A stretch of DNA of 64,000 nucleotides from the NCBI GenBank assembly GCA_002007465.1, contig LNAC01000009.1, positions 3,682,256 through 3,746,255 of the forward strand, written 5' to 3'. This document shows positions 1-11,610 of this stretch, in pieces. The position numbers and the translations under genes were made by a program. Numbering within the stretch: position 1 is the stretch's first letter; every line of letters begins with the position of its first letter. The notes beneath the pieces are model-generated. The model did not search any database and was not told where the DNA came from. It saw only the letters and a program-made list of their open reading frames with translations. This DNA is from Ailurus styani. Its lineage: Eukaryota > Chordata > Mammalia > Carnivora > Ailuridae.

Positions 1-2495
1 GACCCTCCACGACTTCAAGACCCTCTGTGGCCCTGGCATCATCGACGTGTCCTGTCTCCCAATCCGACCGTGAGCTGCGACGAGCTCCCCTGTGCCCCTG
101 GCCTCCCTGGGAAGGAAGGGGAAACAGCTCTGCTTCAGAGCGGGGCGTCACTCTGGCCTCTCCTGTCCCCCCGGGAGCCCTCTGCCGCCTCCCCGTCTTT
201 GCGTCGCCTGTGTTTGCGGCCCGGCCCTCATGCAAGGGTGGCGCTTTCTCCCACACGGCTGACGTCGGGCCAGACGAGACGATAGCCGAGGGCTTCGTGA
301 TGAGCTCTGTGACATGCTTGCCTATGTTACCTCTTAAAAACCAATCGGTACATGTCTCCGATGAACTCTTTTTTTTTTTTAAATGATCATTTTTTTTCTG
401 GGTGTAAAAGAAATATGGACCCATTGTGACAGACGTAGAGAATACAGAAAAATGATGAAGGAAGGACATTCGTTCAGTGGCCCTGGAACTCAGAACGGAG
501 ATGGGTGACATGACATACTTTTGTACGTACGTATGTGTTCGCCTCTATCATCCATCTCGTTCCTATTTTTAAAAACTTCATTTAAAATGAACTCTTAGGC
601 TAGTATTTTCCTTCTCACTTCAGTGCCAAATCAGGCATAAAGCAGAAGCTCCTGTTAGCTCTTGCTGATGGGCCTGACTAAAATGTTCCCTTCCCTCTTG
701 AATTCCTGAGAAGCCCAAGGTTTGCTCGGGGCTGGCCCAGGACAGTGTCCACAGTCCTCCTTTCCAGTTAACTAAGTACATGCTGGACATGCCTTTTCAG
801 GGCCGCCTGCCTTCTTTCCTTGGGAAAGCACAGTGTGATATGGGGTCTTCCTTCCACTTTTGTCCTCAAGCCAGGACATTGAGGCGAGAAAGGTGCAGGT
901 TGGGACATGAGGTAGAGTCTTAGGAGAGGAGGGGTGCCCATCCTCACCCCCTCATCCTCACTGGGGGAGGCCCCAGTGACTCTGGCCTCCGGTTGTTGAG
1001 GGCACTGACCCAGGACCACCACTCTGTCCTCATTCTGGGCCCCAAAGATAGGGAAGGGTCTTTAGAGCAGCCAAACTTCTCCCTGATCTGGCCACCTCAT
1101 GGCGAGTCTGTTCCCTCAGGCCCTGTGGCCTTGCTGAGGCTGAGACAGATGAAGGGACGGCAGGACCAGAGCGGCAGCAGGAGGCCCCCTTCGCTCCCTG
1201 AGCCCTCGATGCACAGTTCTGGCAAGAACAGGCTCGAGGGGGCTACCACCCCTTCTCCTGGCCCACTCGCAGAGATAGCAGTGCAAAGGGTCTCCAGGAC
1301 ACTTGTGGGCTCCATCACGGGCGCTCGTTAAGGCCGGCCACTCAAGGGAAGCCCCAGGTGCAGCCTGGGCTCTGGCTGTCCCTCAAGGACTGCCTTCGGG
1401 CCGCCAAGCTGACATGGCCATGGGTGTGATGTCAGGAAAGGTAAACTTGCAAGACAAGGCCAATGACCCTGTGCTCTGTCAAACAACGGGAACCCTCCTG
1501 CCCGCCTGGTCTCAGTGACATCAAGGGTGACTAAGCTGTGCCAATGGAGGGCCGTGTGCTGCTGGTAGGCATCACTGGCCTGGGACCTCCCTGTCCCTCG
1601 TGCTGGTATTTGCTTCATTTCTCTTCCTGGCCTGGGTCAAGGGTGTCAGCAGGGCTGGGGGCTGGGTGGACAAGTCAGTTGCAGGTTGTGGCTCCTAAGG
1701 GAAGCTCTGCTTTGCCGAAAAGTGTTCTGGAGGCTCTGTCAGGGCAGACACTGGCCTCTGGGCACAGGCAGGGTAGCCCTGGCTTCCAGGGAGAGGGAAT
1801 CTGCTCCCAGAGTGGCCTGGGTGTGAAGGGAGGCCCCAGTGGGGCTGAGCACTGTGTGGGTGAAGGTGAGGCAGGGAGGCCTGGGCGGCCCAGTGAACTG
1901 TGATCCCTGAGTTGCGTGGGAAGGAGAGGCATTTAACAAAGGTTTCCAAAGGCCATGAGGCAAACCCTCCCCTCTAGCCCTCCCATGGGCTCTTCAGGAA
2001 AGTCTCAAATGCTCACATGCATCTGAGGGAGTGGATTCTTCCTGGCGGACAGGGAGAGAGGCTAGTGCAAGATGGAAATGCAGACTGGAGGCCGGGCCAC
2101 GGGAGCTGGAGGCCAGGGGGCAGCTTGGGTCTTGGAGCGGAGCGGAGGGCTCATCCTAGCCCCACGGGCACCTTCCAAAGCAGGCGGTCTCCTGCTCCCC
2201 TCATTGGGCTAGGATCCCAGAGAACGAGAAACACGACGTTCTCCCTGCGCGCTGCCGGGGGCGGGGCGGGCATCTGCACGGGTGAGCCAACTGGGAGACC
2301 AGCTCTTGTGGGAGGTCCCACCCAAAAAGCACCTACTACGAACACTTCAGTGGGTAGTAAATCGAACGCCAGATTCTAAGTGAAAGCGAGAAAAGAGAAA
2401 CGCTGTATGTGACAGGGTTCGCCGCTGGTTAAGTAGAGCGTCCTCTTGTGGGGACAGGAAGCCTCACTGCCTTCCTTCCTGGTGGCTCCGCTCTG
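1..2495. other. Intronic sequence, no feature recognised
   Basis: This is GC-rich, mostly unique-looking intron. 360-600 is AT-richer and includes a T-run. Several short open frames exist on both strands, but none has a recognisable protein signature or a splice-bounded exon with a known RALGPS1 peptide. I looked here for the next RALGPS1 exon and the PH-domain exons and did not find them. Confidence 0.6.
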
Positions 2496-2499
2496 GGTC

Positions 2500-2625
2500 A
2501 CGGGCGCTCATCAGGAGCTGTATTTGCTGCCCTCAGCGACTAGCATGGTGTCCGGCAGGACACACTGGCTTCCTAAATAGCCACTGACTGAAATGAACGA
2601 GGGGAAGAATGAACCAGTGAATAAG
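2500..2625 (+). repeat. L2 LINE 3' tail relic (probable)
   Basis: The order 'tgctgccctcagcgactagc', 'ggtgtccggca', then 'actgactgaaatgaacgagg' follows the conserved L2 3' end (cccagcgcctagcacagtgcctggcac...aatgaatga). It is short and diverged. Confidence 0.45.
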
Positions 2626-3084
2626 TTCAGGTCTGGAGCCTGGCACCACGCCTGCAGAAGTTTCCCACTCAGTGTCCCCCCACACCGGCCTGTGGCCAGG
2701 GGACACGGGCTTGCCTGTAAGCCCCCTTTGTCAGGGTCTCCCTAGGAGTCCCCTGACGGACGCTGACACAGGTTGGACTTCTGCTCATCACATCTGGAGT
2801 CCACCCTAGGCTGCGGTTCTCACCCCCACGGCTGGGCTGGCCCCAGGCATGGGCAGCAGGGCCCACTGCCTGAACAAGCCAGCCACGAACAGAGCAAACA
2901 TCTCTCCAGCGTTCCGTAGCAGGGACAAAGAGCGCAGGTTTCCAGGGCTCACGGTGTTGATCCTCCCCCTTTCCAGACCTCCATCTAGGCTCTCACAAAG
3001 ACAGACAGACTGACCAATGGATGTGGGGCCAGTCCCTGCAGGCGTCACCGTGGCCCTCTGGTCGGGGCCAGGAGCACAGACAGG

Positions 3085-3292
3085 GGGCTCAGCAGTCAGG
3101 AGCATGTGGATTTGGGTCAGGCCTGCCCTACCGGAGGAGAATGAAGCAAAACAAGTCACTTCACCTCTCTGAGCCTTGCTGTCCGCAGCTGTAAAATGCG
3201 GACACTGTGAGTAACCGCTGTGTAGGGTACTCGAGGATTCGGTGAGGCCAGGACAGGGCCTGGCACACAGGGAACGCTCCACAAAGACCACT
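3085..3292 (+). repeat. MIR SINE relic
   Basis: It shows the MIR core in plus orientation: 'aagtcacttcacctctctga', then 'ctgtaaaatgcggac', then 'ggcctggcacacagg' near the 3' end. Confidence 0.75.
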
Positions 3293-3420
3293 TAGGACTT
3301 ATCACTTATGTCCCTCAGCCCCGTGAGGACGTCCTGGGTGGGTTCATCTTCTCTCTGGCCATTTTATGATTATGGAGACAGATGAGACAGGACGCTTGAG
3401 CACCAGAGGAGAAGTAAGGA

Positions 3421-3690
3421 GTGTGGAGAGAGAGAGAGTATGTGTGTGCGTGTGTGAGTGTGAGCATGCGTGCACGCGTGTGGGGTGCATCTATGTGTGA
3501 GCTGTGCGTGAATGCACACGTGTGTATGTACACCCACGTGTGTGAGTACACGAGCACACATATATATGAATGTGTACACACACAGGGCATTTCTTGGGAA
3601 AGGTGTGCACACGCACCAGGAGACTGTGTGTAAGTCTGTGTGTGTGTGTGGAGTGTACACACTGTGTGAGTGTGTGCACACAGGCCCCTG
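3421..3690. repeat. TG/CA-rich degenerate simple repeat
   Basis: It opens with a short GA run (3424-3438). About 250 bp of imperfect alternating purine-pyrimidine (gtgtgtgcg, gtgcacacg and similar) follows, with inverted stretches of ACAC. Long open frames rich in His/Thr/Cys on both strands here are by-products of the repeat. Confidence 0.9.
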
Positions 3691-5826
3691 CACGCTGCAG
3701 GAGGGCTGCTTCCAAGGGCAGTGCAAATCCGTCTCTCGGCAGCACTCCGTGTCAGTGGATTTCTCCCTGCCTCCCCTCACCCCCCCAGTCGCCATGATGC
3801 CCCTGCCCCTTTGGCGGCACCACACCTGTGGGAGCTCCCCGTTCAGAGCCCACCTGGCGCCGGGCACGGAGCAAGCGTCAGCTCGCGGAGGAGGTGCGGT
3901 GGGTGGATTCCTGAGCGGGAGGCCCCATTCCGGGGGCAGAAGGGCTCACCACAGGGAGCCCAACCCTGGGCTGGGATCCACTTCACGGTCACAGTGCCCA
4001 AGGCCTGAGGCCATGCGGGTGTAACACTCTCAGAACCCACCAGGCGGAGCCACGTGCCCATCTCCACACCAGGCCCATCTTGGGCTTCTGGGTTTGAGAA
4101 CCCACATTTCAGACCACGTCTGCTCGCAGGTCTCCTCGGCAGCTCGGCCTGAGGAAGAGGTGCTGGCCTCGGGCTCCCGGGCTAGCTGTGGCCCGGATGA
4201 CGAGTGGGGCTGCTCAGAGCATGGGGCTGGGACCCCCACCCCACGCCCATCCTGCTCTTCCACCCCCCACTCCGAGTGGGCCCTGGCCCTGGGCGGAGCT
4301 GACCTGAGGAGCCCCAGAGCAGCCTCCCCAGGCTGGGCCGGTGAGGGGCGGTGGGGGTGGGGGTGGTCCCTGCCCGGAGCCCTGAGTGCCACCCTGGGAG
4401 GGAGGCTGAGCTGAGGCCACACTCACCTTTCCAGCCCTGAAGACATCTCTTCACTAAACTCTGAGCTCTCACTACTGCCTGGAAAAGGAACACAGATGAA
4501 TGAGTGTGGCAGCCTCACACAAGAGGGGCCAACCCCACAGGAGTCTGTTCTCCTGGGTCAGCAGGCCCAGGCCCCTGAGCGCCACAGAAGTGCAGGAGAC
4601 ACAGCTTTCTGACCCTGGAGGCATCCGTGCGACTGGGGGGTTTTGCTGCTGCCATTTCTCACTCGCTGTCCTGGGAGGGTCCAAAGAACTCTCCCTTCGC
4701 ACCTTTCCGGGGAGGTCCTCCACTCCCTTCCTACTGCCGCCCCCCGAAGGCTGCAGCTGGCTGTGCACTGGCCGCCAGGCTCTGCACCCCTCGGCCTCTG
4801 TGTGGGCCTGGCCTGGCCCTACCTCGGCCTCCCTCCTGGCCCAAGTGAAACCAGTGCTAGAACAAGCCTCACCTAGTGAGGACAGGGACCAAATGAGCAC
4901 TTCTCCTCCCAAGGGCCAGGACTGTCACAGCAGCTGCCTGGCATGAGACAGAAGCCTTGAGGAAGTGGCCCCTCACCTCCCGGCCAGCATACACAAGAGA
5001 GAGGCTCCGTCTCCCCCAGCTGCCCCCTGGGGTGGACTGGACACCCGCTCTCCAAGGCCCGGCTCTGGCCAGAAGGACACCTGTCCCTGCACACTGCTGA
5101 GTCCTTCGTGCTCTCCCTCAGGCCTTGGCGGTGCCTCGCTTCGGCCCTCTGCCGGGGCCGTCTGCTGGCACCAACTCTGGGCAGGGGGAGAGGGGGAGGG
5201 AAGAGGTCTCAGGCCCCTCGGGAGTCACCGGGTGGCAAGGGCCCCAAAGAGGGCACACGCATGTATGGTCTTCAGCTCCATACAGAAAAATGTCTGAGTT
5301 TCCCAAGAAGACGAGCCAAGAACCAAATCGCCTGGTGATCCTGTCTGGATACTACAGTGTTGTGCCTGACTCAGTTTTCTGAGTCAAGGCCTGGGCTCAA
5401 GCACAGCTCAGAAAGTTTTCTGGATCTAAAACAGTTGTCCCGCTGCCCAGCTGAAGGCTTTGGGCCTGGCATTCCCCAGACTGGTTCCTCGGAACCTCCT
5501 CCCCATCCCTACCTCATTCCAGAACACTCCAAGGAAAAAGGTCCCATGACCAGACTGGGACAACCTGCAGACTCTACTGCCTTTTTGGAGATCCATAATG
5601 CCCATCAGTGCATTCGAGGCTCTGAGAACAGACCTGCTTACCTGGTTCAACCCAGCCTTTCCCCAAGATACTGACCCCGGAATTCTTCTCTCCAACATAC
5701 CGACACCTACGAACCACGGGCTGCACTGTCCTGAGCTGTCATAAACCCTGACTGGGTGCAGTGAGGATAACTTCCTCCCAGGCCAGAAGGGAGACATAGG
5801 CCTTGCTTGTCACAGTCTGGTTGGAG
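3691..5826. other. GC-rich intron, no feature recognised
   Basis: Overlapping open frames of 100-150 codons exist on both strands (for example 4030-4946). They are Pro/Ser/Gly-rich, overlap each other, and match no protein I know. I treat them as chance frames in GC-rich intron. Confidence 0.6.
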
Positions 5827-5847
5827 CCCCCCCCCCCCCCCCCCCCC
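5827..5847 (+). repeat. Homopolymer C21 tract
   Basis: Twenty-one uninterrupted C residues, which read as G21 on the transcribed (minus-gene) sense strand. Such tracts are prone to length error in sequencing. Confidence 0.97.
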
Positions 5848-6716
5848 GTGATAGTGACTCAGACACCTGCCTCATTTCACAGGGACGTGGGACCTGGGAA
5901 TCCTGCCCTTCCCCTTCCTCCCGCTTCCTCCCGGGGCTCATGGGCCCCCCACCAGACCTCACCAGATCAAACCCCTGGCCTAGCAACTCCCTAAGCCGCC
6001 ACCGGCCTTGGGAGGGCTCCCTGTGAAGGGAAACAGACAGACACACAGACACGCAGACTACAGAAGCACAGGCACACTGAAAGGGCATGGCCAGTGGACA
6101 GTGTACTTGTCTGATGGTAGTAATGACAGGTGACCTGGGCACTTCAGGGGGACAGGCCTGTGACCAGAGCACAACAAAGTCCTACCTCTGACTCAAACTC
6201 TCTCCATCCTGGCCTCAGTGATTCGGTTTCTGCTCCTTCCATGGACATAAGTACCATTTCTGGCTGAAGCTCAGACATGCAATTATATTCCTGAAGAGCC
6301 ATTTTTCACCCTCTGAAACTCTGACTTCTTAGTGTGAAGACAAGTACACAAGAAGAATCCGGCGGCCCGCCCCGCTGCTGTCCCCAGGCAGCTTCCCCTA
6401 CTTGGCTTTGCACACTAGGGCTTATGGCGCCCCCAGGACAGAAGCCCCCTGGGGCACAGCCAGCCTTTGGCAGCTGCCAGCCAATGACAGCGGGTCTCGG
6501 GTGTCCGTCCGGCGGCTCTTCCACCTGCCTGCCATGCTGGGGGCACCTGGTGAAGCCCTGGAGACCGGGAAGCAGAGCCTGGCTTAGGCGACTCCTGTAG
6601 GGAGCCCTTTCTGCAGGGGGTGGGGGCCGCCGGACGCTGCACAGTGACAGAGACAGACACGGAGCACACACCGACTGTGGCCCACCCGCTGTCGTGTGCA
6701 GGCCGGAGACGCTTAC

Positions 6717-6874
6717 CTAGGGAGAGTCCATTGGTGACGGCAGAGGAGGAGGTGAGGGCGAGGCCCCTGCGGGGGCTGCGGGACTCTAGGACACTGTCGT
6801 CCAGCAGGTGCCTCGCTTTCTCCGATGGGAATGTCGCACTTTTACTCTCAACTACACTCAACTGACACATCATA
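6717..6874 (-). CDS. RALGPS1: RALGPS1 coding exon, serine-rich linker before the PH domain
   Basis: This 158 bp exon is read from 6874 down to 6717. Its first base (T) completes the asparagine begun in the PxxP exon. It then encodes 52 residues starting [19 protein letters not shown], with [18 protein letters not shown] near the end, and leaves one G. The acceptor is CCATTTTCCAG/T and the donor is G/GTAAGC. The peptide is rich in serine and basic residues (SRSPRRG looks like a possible phosphorylation site; this is inference) and has no folded-domain signature, as expected for the region between the PxxP motif and the PH domain. The frame stays open beyond both splice sites, but that extension is intron. 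The next exon, expected to start with a serine-rich SSESSEF-type sequence, was not found between 1 and 6716. Confidence 0.97.
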
Positions 6875-6984
6875 CTGGAAAATGGAAAGGAAGAAAGAAG
6901 GCAAAGCTCCTTATCTGTGGAGTAACAGCGAGTACACCTGCCCAGGGGGCCTGAGCAGAGGGCGCAGCTGAAGGAGAAAGACGT

Positions 6985-7155
6985 CCACCCAGAACCATGG
7001 TACAAGTCCGGGCCCTGCCCTAGCTCATGGCGTGACCTTGGGCAAGTCACATCCTTTCTCCGAGCCTCAGTTTCTCCATCTGTTAAATGGGGACTAATGA
7101 TACTTGCCCTGCGTCTCAGGATGAGGACAAGGCTCAAGTGAGCAGACAGTGCTTG
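6985..7155 (+). repeat. MIR SINE relic
   Basis: It shows 'gcgtgaccttgggcaagtca', then 'gagcctcagtttctccatct', then 'gttaaatggggacta', the central MIR core. It lies about 110 bp upstream (transcription sense) of the exon at 6717-6874. Confidence 0.85.
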
Positions 7156-7194
7156 TGGACGATGGAGCCACACAGGGAAGGGGCTGCGCGACCC

Positions 7195-7390
7195 TGTGGG
7201 TAGCACGCCCGGTTCTGGAGCCACACATCTGGTCCAAAGCCTTGTGCCAACCCTGCTCACCACCGTAGAGTACTTCACCCGACTGAACCTCAGAGGACGC
7301 CTTCTTACAAGGTATTGAATACAGCACCTACCTCGCAGGCCCGCGGGGGCTCAATGACACAACGCACGGCAGGCACGTGGCAGAGTATCT
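7195..7390 (+). repeat. MIR SINE relic, diverged
   Basis: It has 'ggttctggagccacacatct' at the start, 'gaacctcagaggac' in the middle and 'gcacctacctcgcaggcc' near the end, in the MIR order. It sits directly after another MIR in the same orientation. Confidence 0.55.
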
Positions 7391-7490
7391 AACCAAGGCA
7401 CAGCCTGAAACACTCAGAGAGCGACCCTGCCCCCTCCGGCCCGGGCGGGACTCCAGGGCCAGCTTGAGCTGGCTGAGGCTTGTGTCTTAG

Positions 7491-7558
7491 CGGAGGAAGG
7501 AAGGAAGGGAGAGAGGGAGGGAGGGAAGGAGGGGAGGGAAGAACGGAGGGAGGAGAGA
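7491..7558 (+). repeat. Purine-rich (GGAA/GGGA)n low-complexity tract
   Basis: A near-pure AG strand run built of ggaa, ggga and gagg units within the 1.3 kb intron between the 8.2 kb and 6.8 kb exons. On the RNA it would read as a CU-rich tract. Confidence 0.9.
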
Positions 7559-8156
7559 CCCAGCTGTTCGAGAGTCTGCGCACAACACCCCGGGGGATAC
7601 AGGCCCGGCTGGCCCGGCCACGAAGAGGTCCACACGTGCCCCCCACTGTCAGTCCCATACGGCCCGGCCGACCAGCGGCAGGCTCACTGCCCTGCAGGCT
7701 TTCTGAAACAACTGGCGAGCGGAGACTCTGAGCCCCAACGCCGGCAGCTGCCTTGAGACACCTGGTGGTGTCCTGGATGACAGTCATGGTGTCCGGTGGA
7801 CTCTGGAGTTTTCCAGAAGGGAGGCGCTCACTGAGCTTGGGTCAGCTTTCCGGAATCCCACCATCGCTTCCCTGCACTGCCCCGTGCGCTTCCTCCATCG
7901 GCTCCCGAACCAGTGACGCCCACCACCAGCACACAGGCTGTGCTGCACCGGATGCCCGCCCTCCCACTCCCCCGAGCCCGTGCCAGCCTGAGGAGGGGGG
8001 CACCCGCCAGGGATACTGAGAGCGCTCCTCAGATGGATAAGGGAGCCCCCCAGTGGGCAAGCGTTCCCAGCAGCCCTGGAGCTCACATCCCACGCTCAGT
8101 CCAGTCTGGAGCCCACGGTGGGTGTTGTGGGGGCGGGGAGCGGCTCAGTCACCCAC

Positions 8157-8283
8157 TTGTTTCCCAGGCTGTGGCTCTTCCGGTGTCTCGGGACGGGGGG
8201 TGTGGGGAGGCTGCCAGCAGCAGATGCGTCAGGACAGGTGGGCCGCCGGCTGAACCTCGCGGAGCCGGAGCCAGCGGAGGGGC
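8157..8283 (-). CDS. RALGPS1: RALGPS1 coding exon with the PxxP SH3-binding motif
   Basis: This 127 bp exon is read from 8283 down to 8157. It completes the split glycine, gives 41 codons starting [18 protein letters not shown] and ending [18 protein letters not shown], and leaves AA for the next exon. The acceptor follows a long CT tract (CTCTGTTCACAG/G) and the donor is AA/GTGGGT. The PTPPVPR core is a proline-rich PxxP motif followed by basic residues. In RalGPS proteins it is known to bind SH3 adaptors such as Grb2, Nck and PLC-gamma. Between these blocks this animal has Asp-Ala-Ser-Ala-Ala, where I recall Asp-Thr-Ser-Val-Ala in human. The exon is more GC- and CpG-rich than the other four. 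It lies 1,282 bp from the next exon and 17.7 kb from the previous one. Confidence 0.96.
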
Positions 8284-8784
8284 CTGTGAACAGAGCAGAG
8301 AGAGAGAGAGCTGTGGTGGGGGCTGGGCCGGGGAGACCCAGAGGAGGCGGCCCCCCGTGGGGTTAGACACGAGGCCTAGCTGTCGTAAGCAGAGCCAGGT
8401 TCACAGAAGCCTCGTGGCTTTCTACTCATGAGACACTGGCCCCTCACTGGCAGCATCACTAGCCTCTGAACTGTCAAGATGGCCGGTGTCCTGCTGTGCG
8501 AGGTGACCCCGACCAGGCAGTGCCACTGGCTAAGATGGCCAATGTGCGGATGGAGGTGGGGGGCGGACGTGGGGATTGGCAGCCTGGCTCGGCTTCCCCA
8601 TGGCAACGCTTATCCAGGGCCACCCAGCTGGGTGACAGAATTGAGAGCTAACAGTCTATCTTCTGAGTCCAAGTCCAGCATCCACGCCCTGTGCCCCTGT
8701 AGCCACTTTCTGTTCTCTGCTCACTCAACCAAAGGGGATGGAGGGCTTCTCAGGGGAGGCAGTGGGTTTAACTGAGGTAGAGCA

Positions 8785-8975
8785 CGGCTAGGGAGGCGGG
8801 GTTGACTCTAGGCCTATCAGTTACTAGCTGGTGACCTTGGACAGGTTATTTAACTTGATCCCTGAGCCTCAGGCTTCTCATCTGAAAAGTGGGAATAACT
8901 CGGCTGACCTTACAGGTGGTTGGGAGGTCATGAGGTCATAGACATGGAGTCTTACAGGCAGCGCTCCTACTTGTT
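8785..8975 (+). repeat. MIR SINE relic
   Basis: It carries 'actagctggtgaccttggac', 'aggttatttaacttgatccc', 'catctgaaaagtggga' and 'ggtggttgggaggtcatgag', the full central MIR order in plus orientation. Confidence 0.85.
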
Positions 8976-9449
8976 TGATTCTGATAATTACTACCATGTC
9001 CTCCTCAGCCTTCGTCATGGGAGGTCACCAGAGCCGGGGGGCTGGGGCCGCAAACCTCACTGGGTGCCGAGTGTAGACTGAGGCAGAAGCCTTTGTGTGG
9101 CCATGTCCTGGGCCACGGTTGGGAGGCGCGTGGTCCCGACCACTACTCTATCCTTTTATTTCTGTGGCTTGGGAAGGGAAGTCTTGCACGAAGGGGACCC
9201 CCGATGCTAGTCAAGCCGCAGCTACCCAGGACACATGCTGAAAGTAAGAGCCGGCGCTTCCACAAAGGGGCTTGGCCGCTCCCTGCAGAGCACATCGACA
9301 CACAGCAAGCCCACAGGGGCTGCCTAACCCCATGGGGGAACTTTCCTGGAGGGCCTGTGAGGTCCGCCCAGGGCTTCAGATCCTCCACAAGATGCCGCAG
9401 ATCCACACGGGACCTACGGGCTCCCTGTCCTCCAGCATGCCCGGCTCAT

Positions 9450-10625
9450 CCTCATTTTCACGTCCTAAACACTGAGCCCTGTTCCCAGCCTGAACCAAGT
9501 CTAGCTCCCTCCTGCTACTCCGGCAGGTCCAGGAGGCAGATCGTCCGAGGTGCAGACTTCCCGCTCCCCGCCCTTGGCGCGCCTCTGCCTCCCGTCCACA
9601 CCCCGCTGTGCACACACACCTCCTCCCTCAGACCCCCACGCCCCACCGCCAGCCCCTCTGTCCTCGAGCCCCTTTCGAGCGATGCTACTCTCCACTTCCA
9701 TGAGAAAACTGGCTGTCGGGTCCAGCCTTGTGACCGCCCCCGGTGGCCCCATCCGCATGCCGCTCCCTGCTGGACCCGGGACTTGGGACTCATCTCCTCC
9801 CGTCCTACCTGCTCACTCTGAGCACTCACGCCATCACCTCCCCTTCTTTCCCTGGGCCCTTCCCCAGCTCTATAAACACACCCTTGCCTCCCCTCCTCTG
9901 TGAAATAAGGTCCCTTGGCCCCGTCTTCCTCCCGGTCAGCTGCACCCCCTCAGAGGGCTGTGCTCCTCACGGCTCTGCTTCTGTCCTCCACACCCATCCC
10001 TCAAGTCACTGAAATCTGGTATCCATACCCAGTGACATTTCCATTGACCTCCTTTTTGTGAAACTAACGAACACCCGTTGTCCTTCTCACCAGAGCCCGT
10101 GGCATCTGGTGTCAGTGCCCAGTCCTTCTCGAAACGCAGCAAGTCCTGGGTGTCCGTGATGTCTCACTCTCCTGCCCCTCTCTGTGCCTCTTCACCGCTG
10201 TCACTCTGGCTCCTCCACGGCCTCCTTATCCTCCAACAAGCTCTCACACTGCTGTTTCCTACACAGGCTTCCCTCTTTGGCTCCTGATTTTGATTTGATT
10301 TTAACTCACCAGATATGCTGATGACTCTGAAATGTACACTTTTCTGAAACTGAAACCAATAAATCCAGGACATTGCCATCTGAACTTCCGTAAAGTATCC
10401 CAAGTTCAGCTTGGTGAAGGCTGAACTTGGAGCCTCCTCCTGTATTTCCAACTCTGGACGCTCGGCCACCTCGCCGGGAAGGCGGGATCGTCTCGGCTTC
10501 TCCCAGACCGTGACTTGCCTCTTCGCTTCTTACCCCTCTTCGCTTGCCATACACAATCGCCAAGGCCCCAAGATTCTGTACATCCCCTTCGCACCCATCG
10601 CTCATGTCAGCGTGGTCTGAGTCCC
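9450..10625 (+). repeat. L2 LINE relic (ORF2 to 3' part)
   Basis: The sequence 'atatgctgatgactctgaaatg' region (10314-10335) matches the L2 reverse-transcriptase-end signature. The C/T-rich flanks, with 'ctctggctcctcc' and 'catctgaacttcc', follow L2 order. It is old, with many disruptions. Open frames within it are not genes. Confidence 0.55.
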
Positions 10626-11211
10626 TACACTCTATCTTCTGCCTCTGAAATCCGACCCCCACACGGGTTCGTGAGTGTGTGAAAAAATGAGAAGCCGGGC
10701 GCGCCATCGTCTTGCTGGCAACTGCCAAAGGCCTGGTGTTCGTACGCCTGACCTGGCTCTGTAAGCTGATCTTAAAAACCTGCTAGAAAAATAAAGGGAC
10801 GAAGTAGCCAAAACAGTTCTTAAGAATACTAGAGGCCTCACCCTACCAGATAGCAGAACAAAACACAAAACAACAGTGATTCACATAGTTTGGTCTTGGG
10901 GCAGGGATAGAGAAACAGGTCAGTAAATCAGAAGGGAGAGCCCAGATTTGCTTCATCACAGCGGTGGAATTACACATCAGTGGGGAAGGGAGGGTCTTTT
11001 CAGTATATGGTGCTAGAACCATTGGGCTCCATGTGGAGAAAGATGAAATTAGAGTCCCCCCACCTTATATTACACAAGCGGATTCACGTCATGAATGTGA
11101 AAAGGAAAATGTGAAACTACTGGAAAAAAAAATAAGGCAATCTTTATGACCTCGGAGCAAGAAATGAAAAGCATAAACCCTAAAGGACAAAAAAAAAAAA
11201 AAAAGAATACA

Positions 11212-11386
11212 GGGCTGCCTGGCTGGCTCAGTCAGTTAAGTGTCTGCCTTCAGCTCAGGTCTCATGATCTCAGCGTCCTGGGATCAACCCTACATTGGGC
11301 TCTCTGCTCAGACGGGAGCCTGTTTCTCCCTCTCCCTCTGCTTGTGCTCTCTCTCTCAAATAAATAAATAAAATCTTTTAAAAAAA
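11212..11386 (+). mobile_element. CAN-SINE (carnivoran tRNA-Lys-derived SINE)
   Basis: The head 'ctggctggctcagtcagtta' is the tRNA-derived part. The CT-rich middle and the 'aaataaataaataaaatctt' tail are typical of the family. It is flanked by 'aaaaagaatacag' on both sides, a target-site duplication. It is inserted in the L1 relic. Confidence 0.95.
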
Positions 11387-11421
11387 GAATACAGTTGATT
11401 GCATTAAAATGAAACACTTCA

Positions 11422-11610
11422 GGGCGCCTGGGTGGCTCCGTCAGTTAAGCATCGGCCTTTGGCTCGGGTTATAATCCCAGGGTCCTGCGTATCCAGCCCC
11501 ACATCAGGCTCCCTGCTCAGCAGAGAGCCTGCTTCTCCCTCTCCCTCTGCCTGCCGCTCTGCCCACTGGTGCTCTCTTTCTGTCAAATAAATAAAGAAAA
11601 TCTTTAAATA
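11422..11610 (+). mobile_element. CAN-SINE
   Basis: The head is 'gggcgcctgggtggctccgt', followed by 'cctgctcagcagagagcctg', a CT tract and a poly(A)/AATAAA tail. The target-site duplication is roughly 'aaaatgaaac' plus a few bases. It lies only about 35 bp after the previous copy, inside the same L1. Confidence 0.95.

Noticed and set aside
3315..3867. His/Thr/Cys-rich frames on both strands
   Set aside because: They are translations of the TG/CA simple repeat.
6415..7278. Minus open frame of 287 codons as a single gene
   Set aside because: Only 6717-6874 is coding, being an exon with AG and GT boundaries. The rest is intron and MIR read-through.
9093..9821. Plus open frame of 242 codons
   Set aside because: It runs into an L2 relic, is antisense to the host gene, overlaps frames on the other strand and has no recognisable domain.
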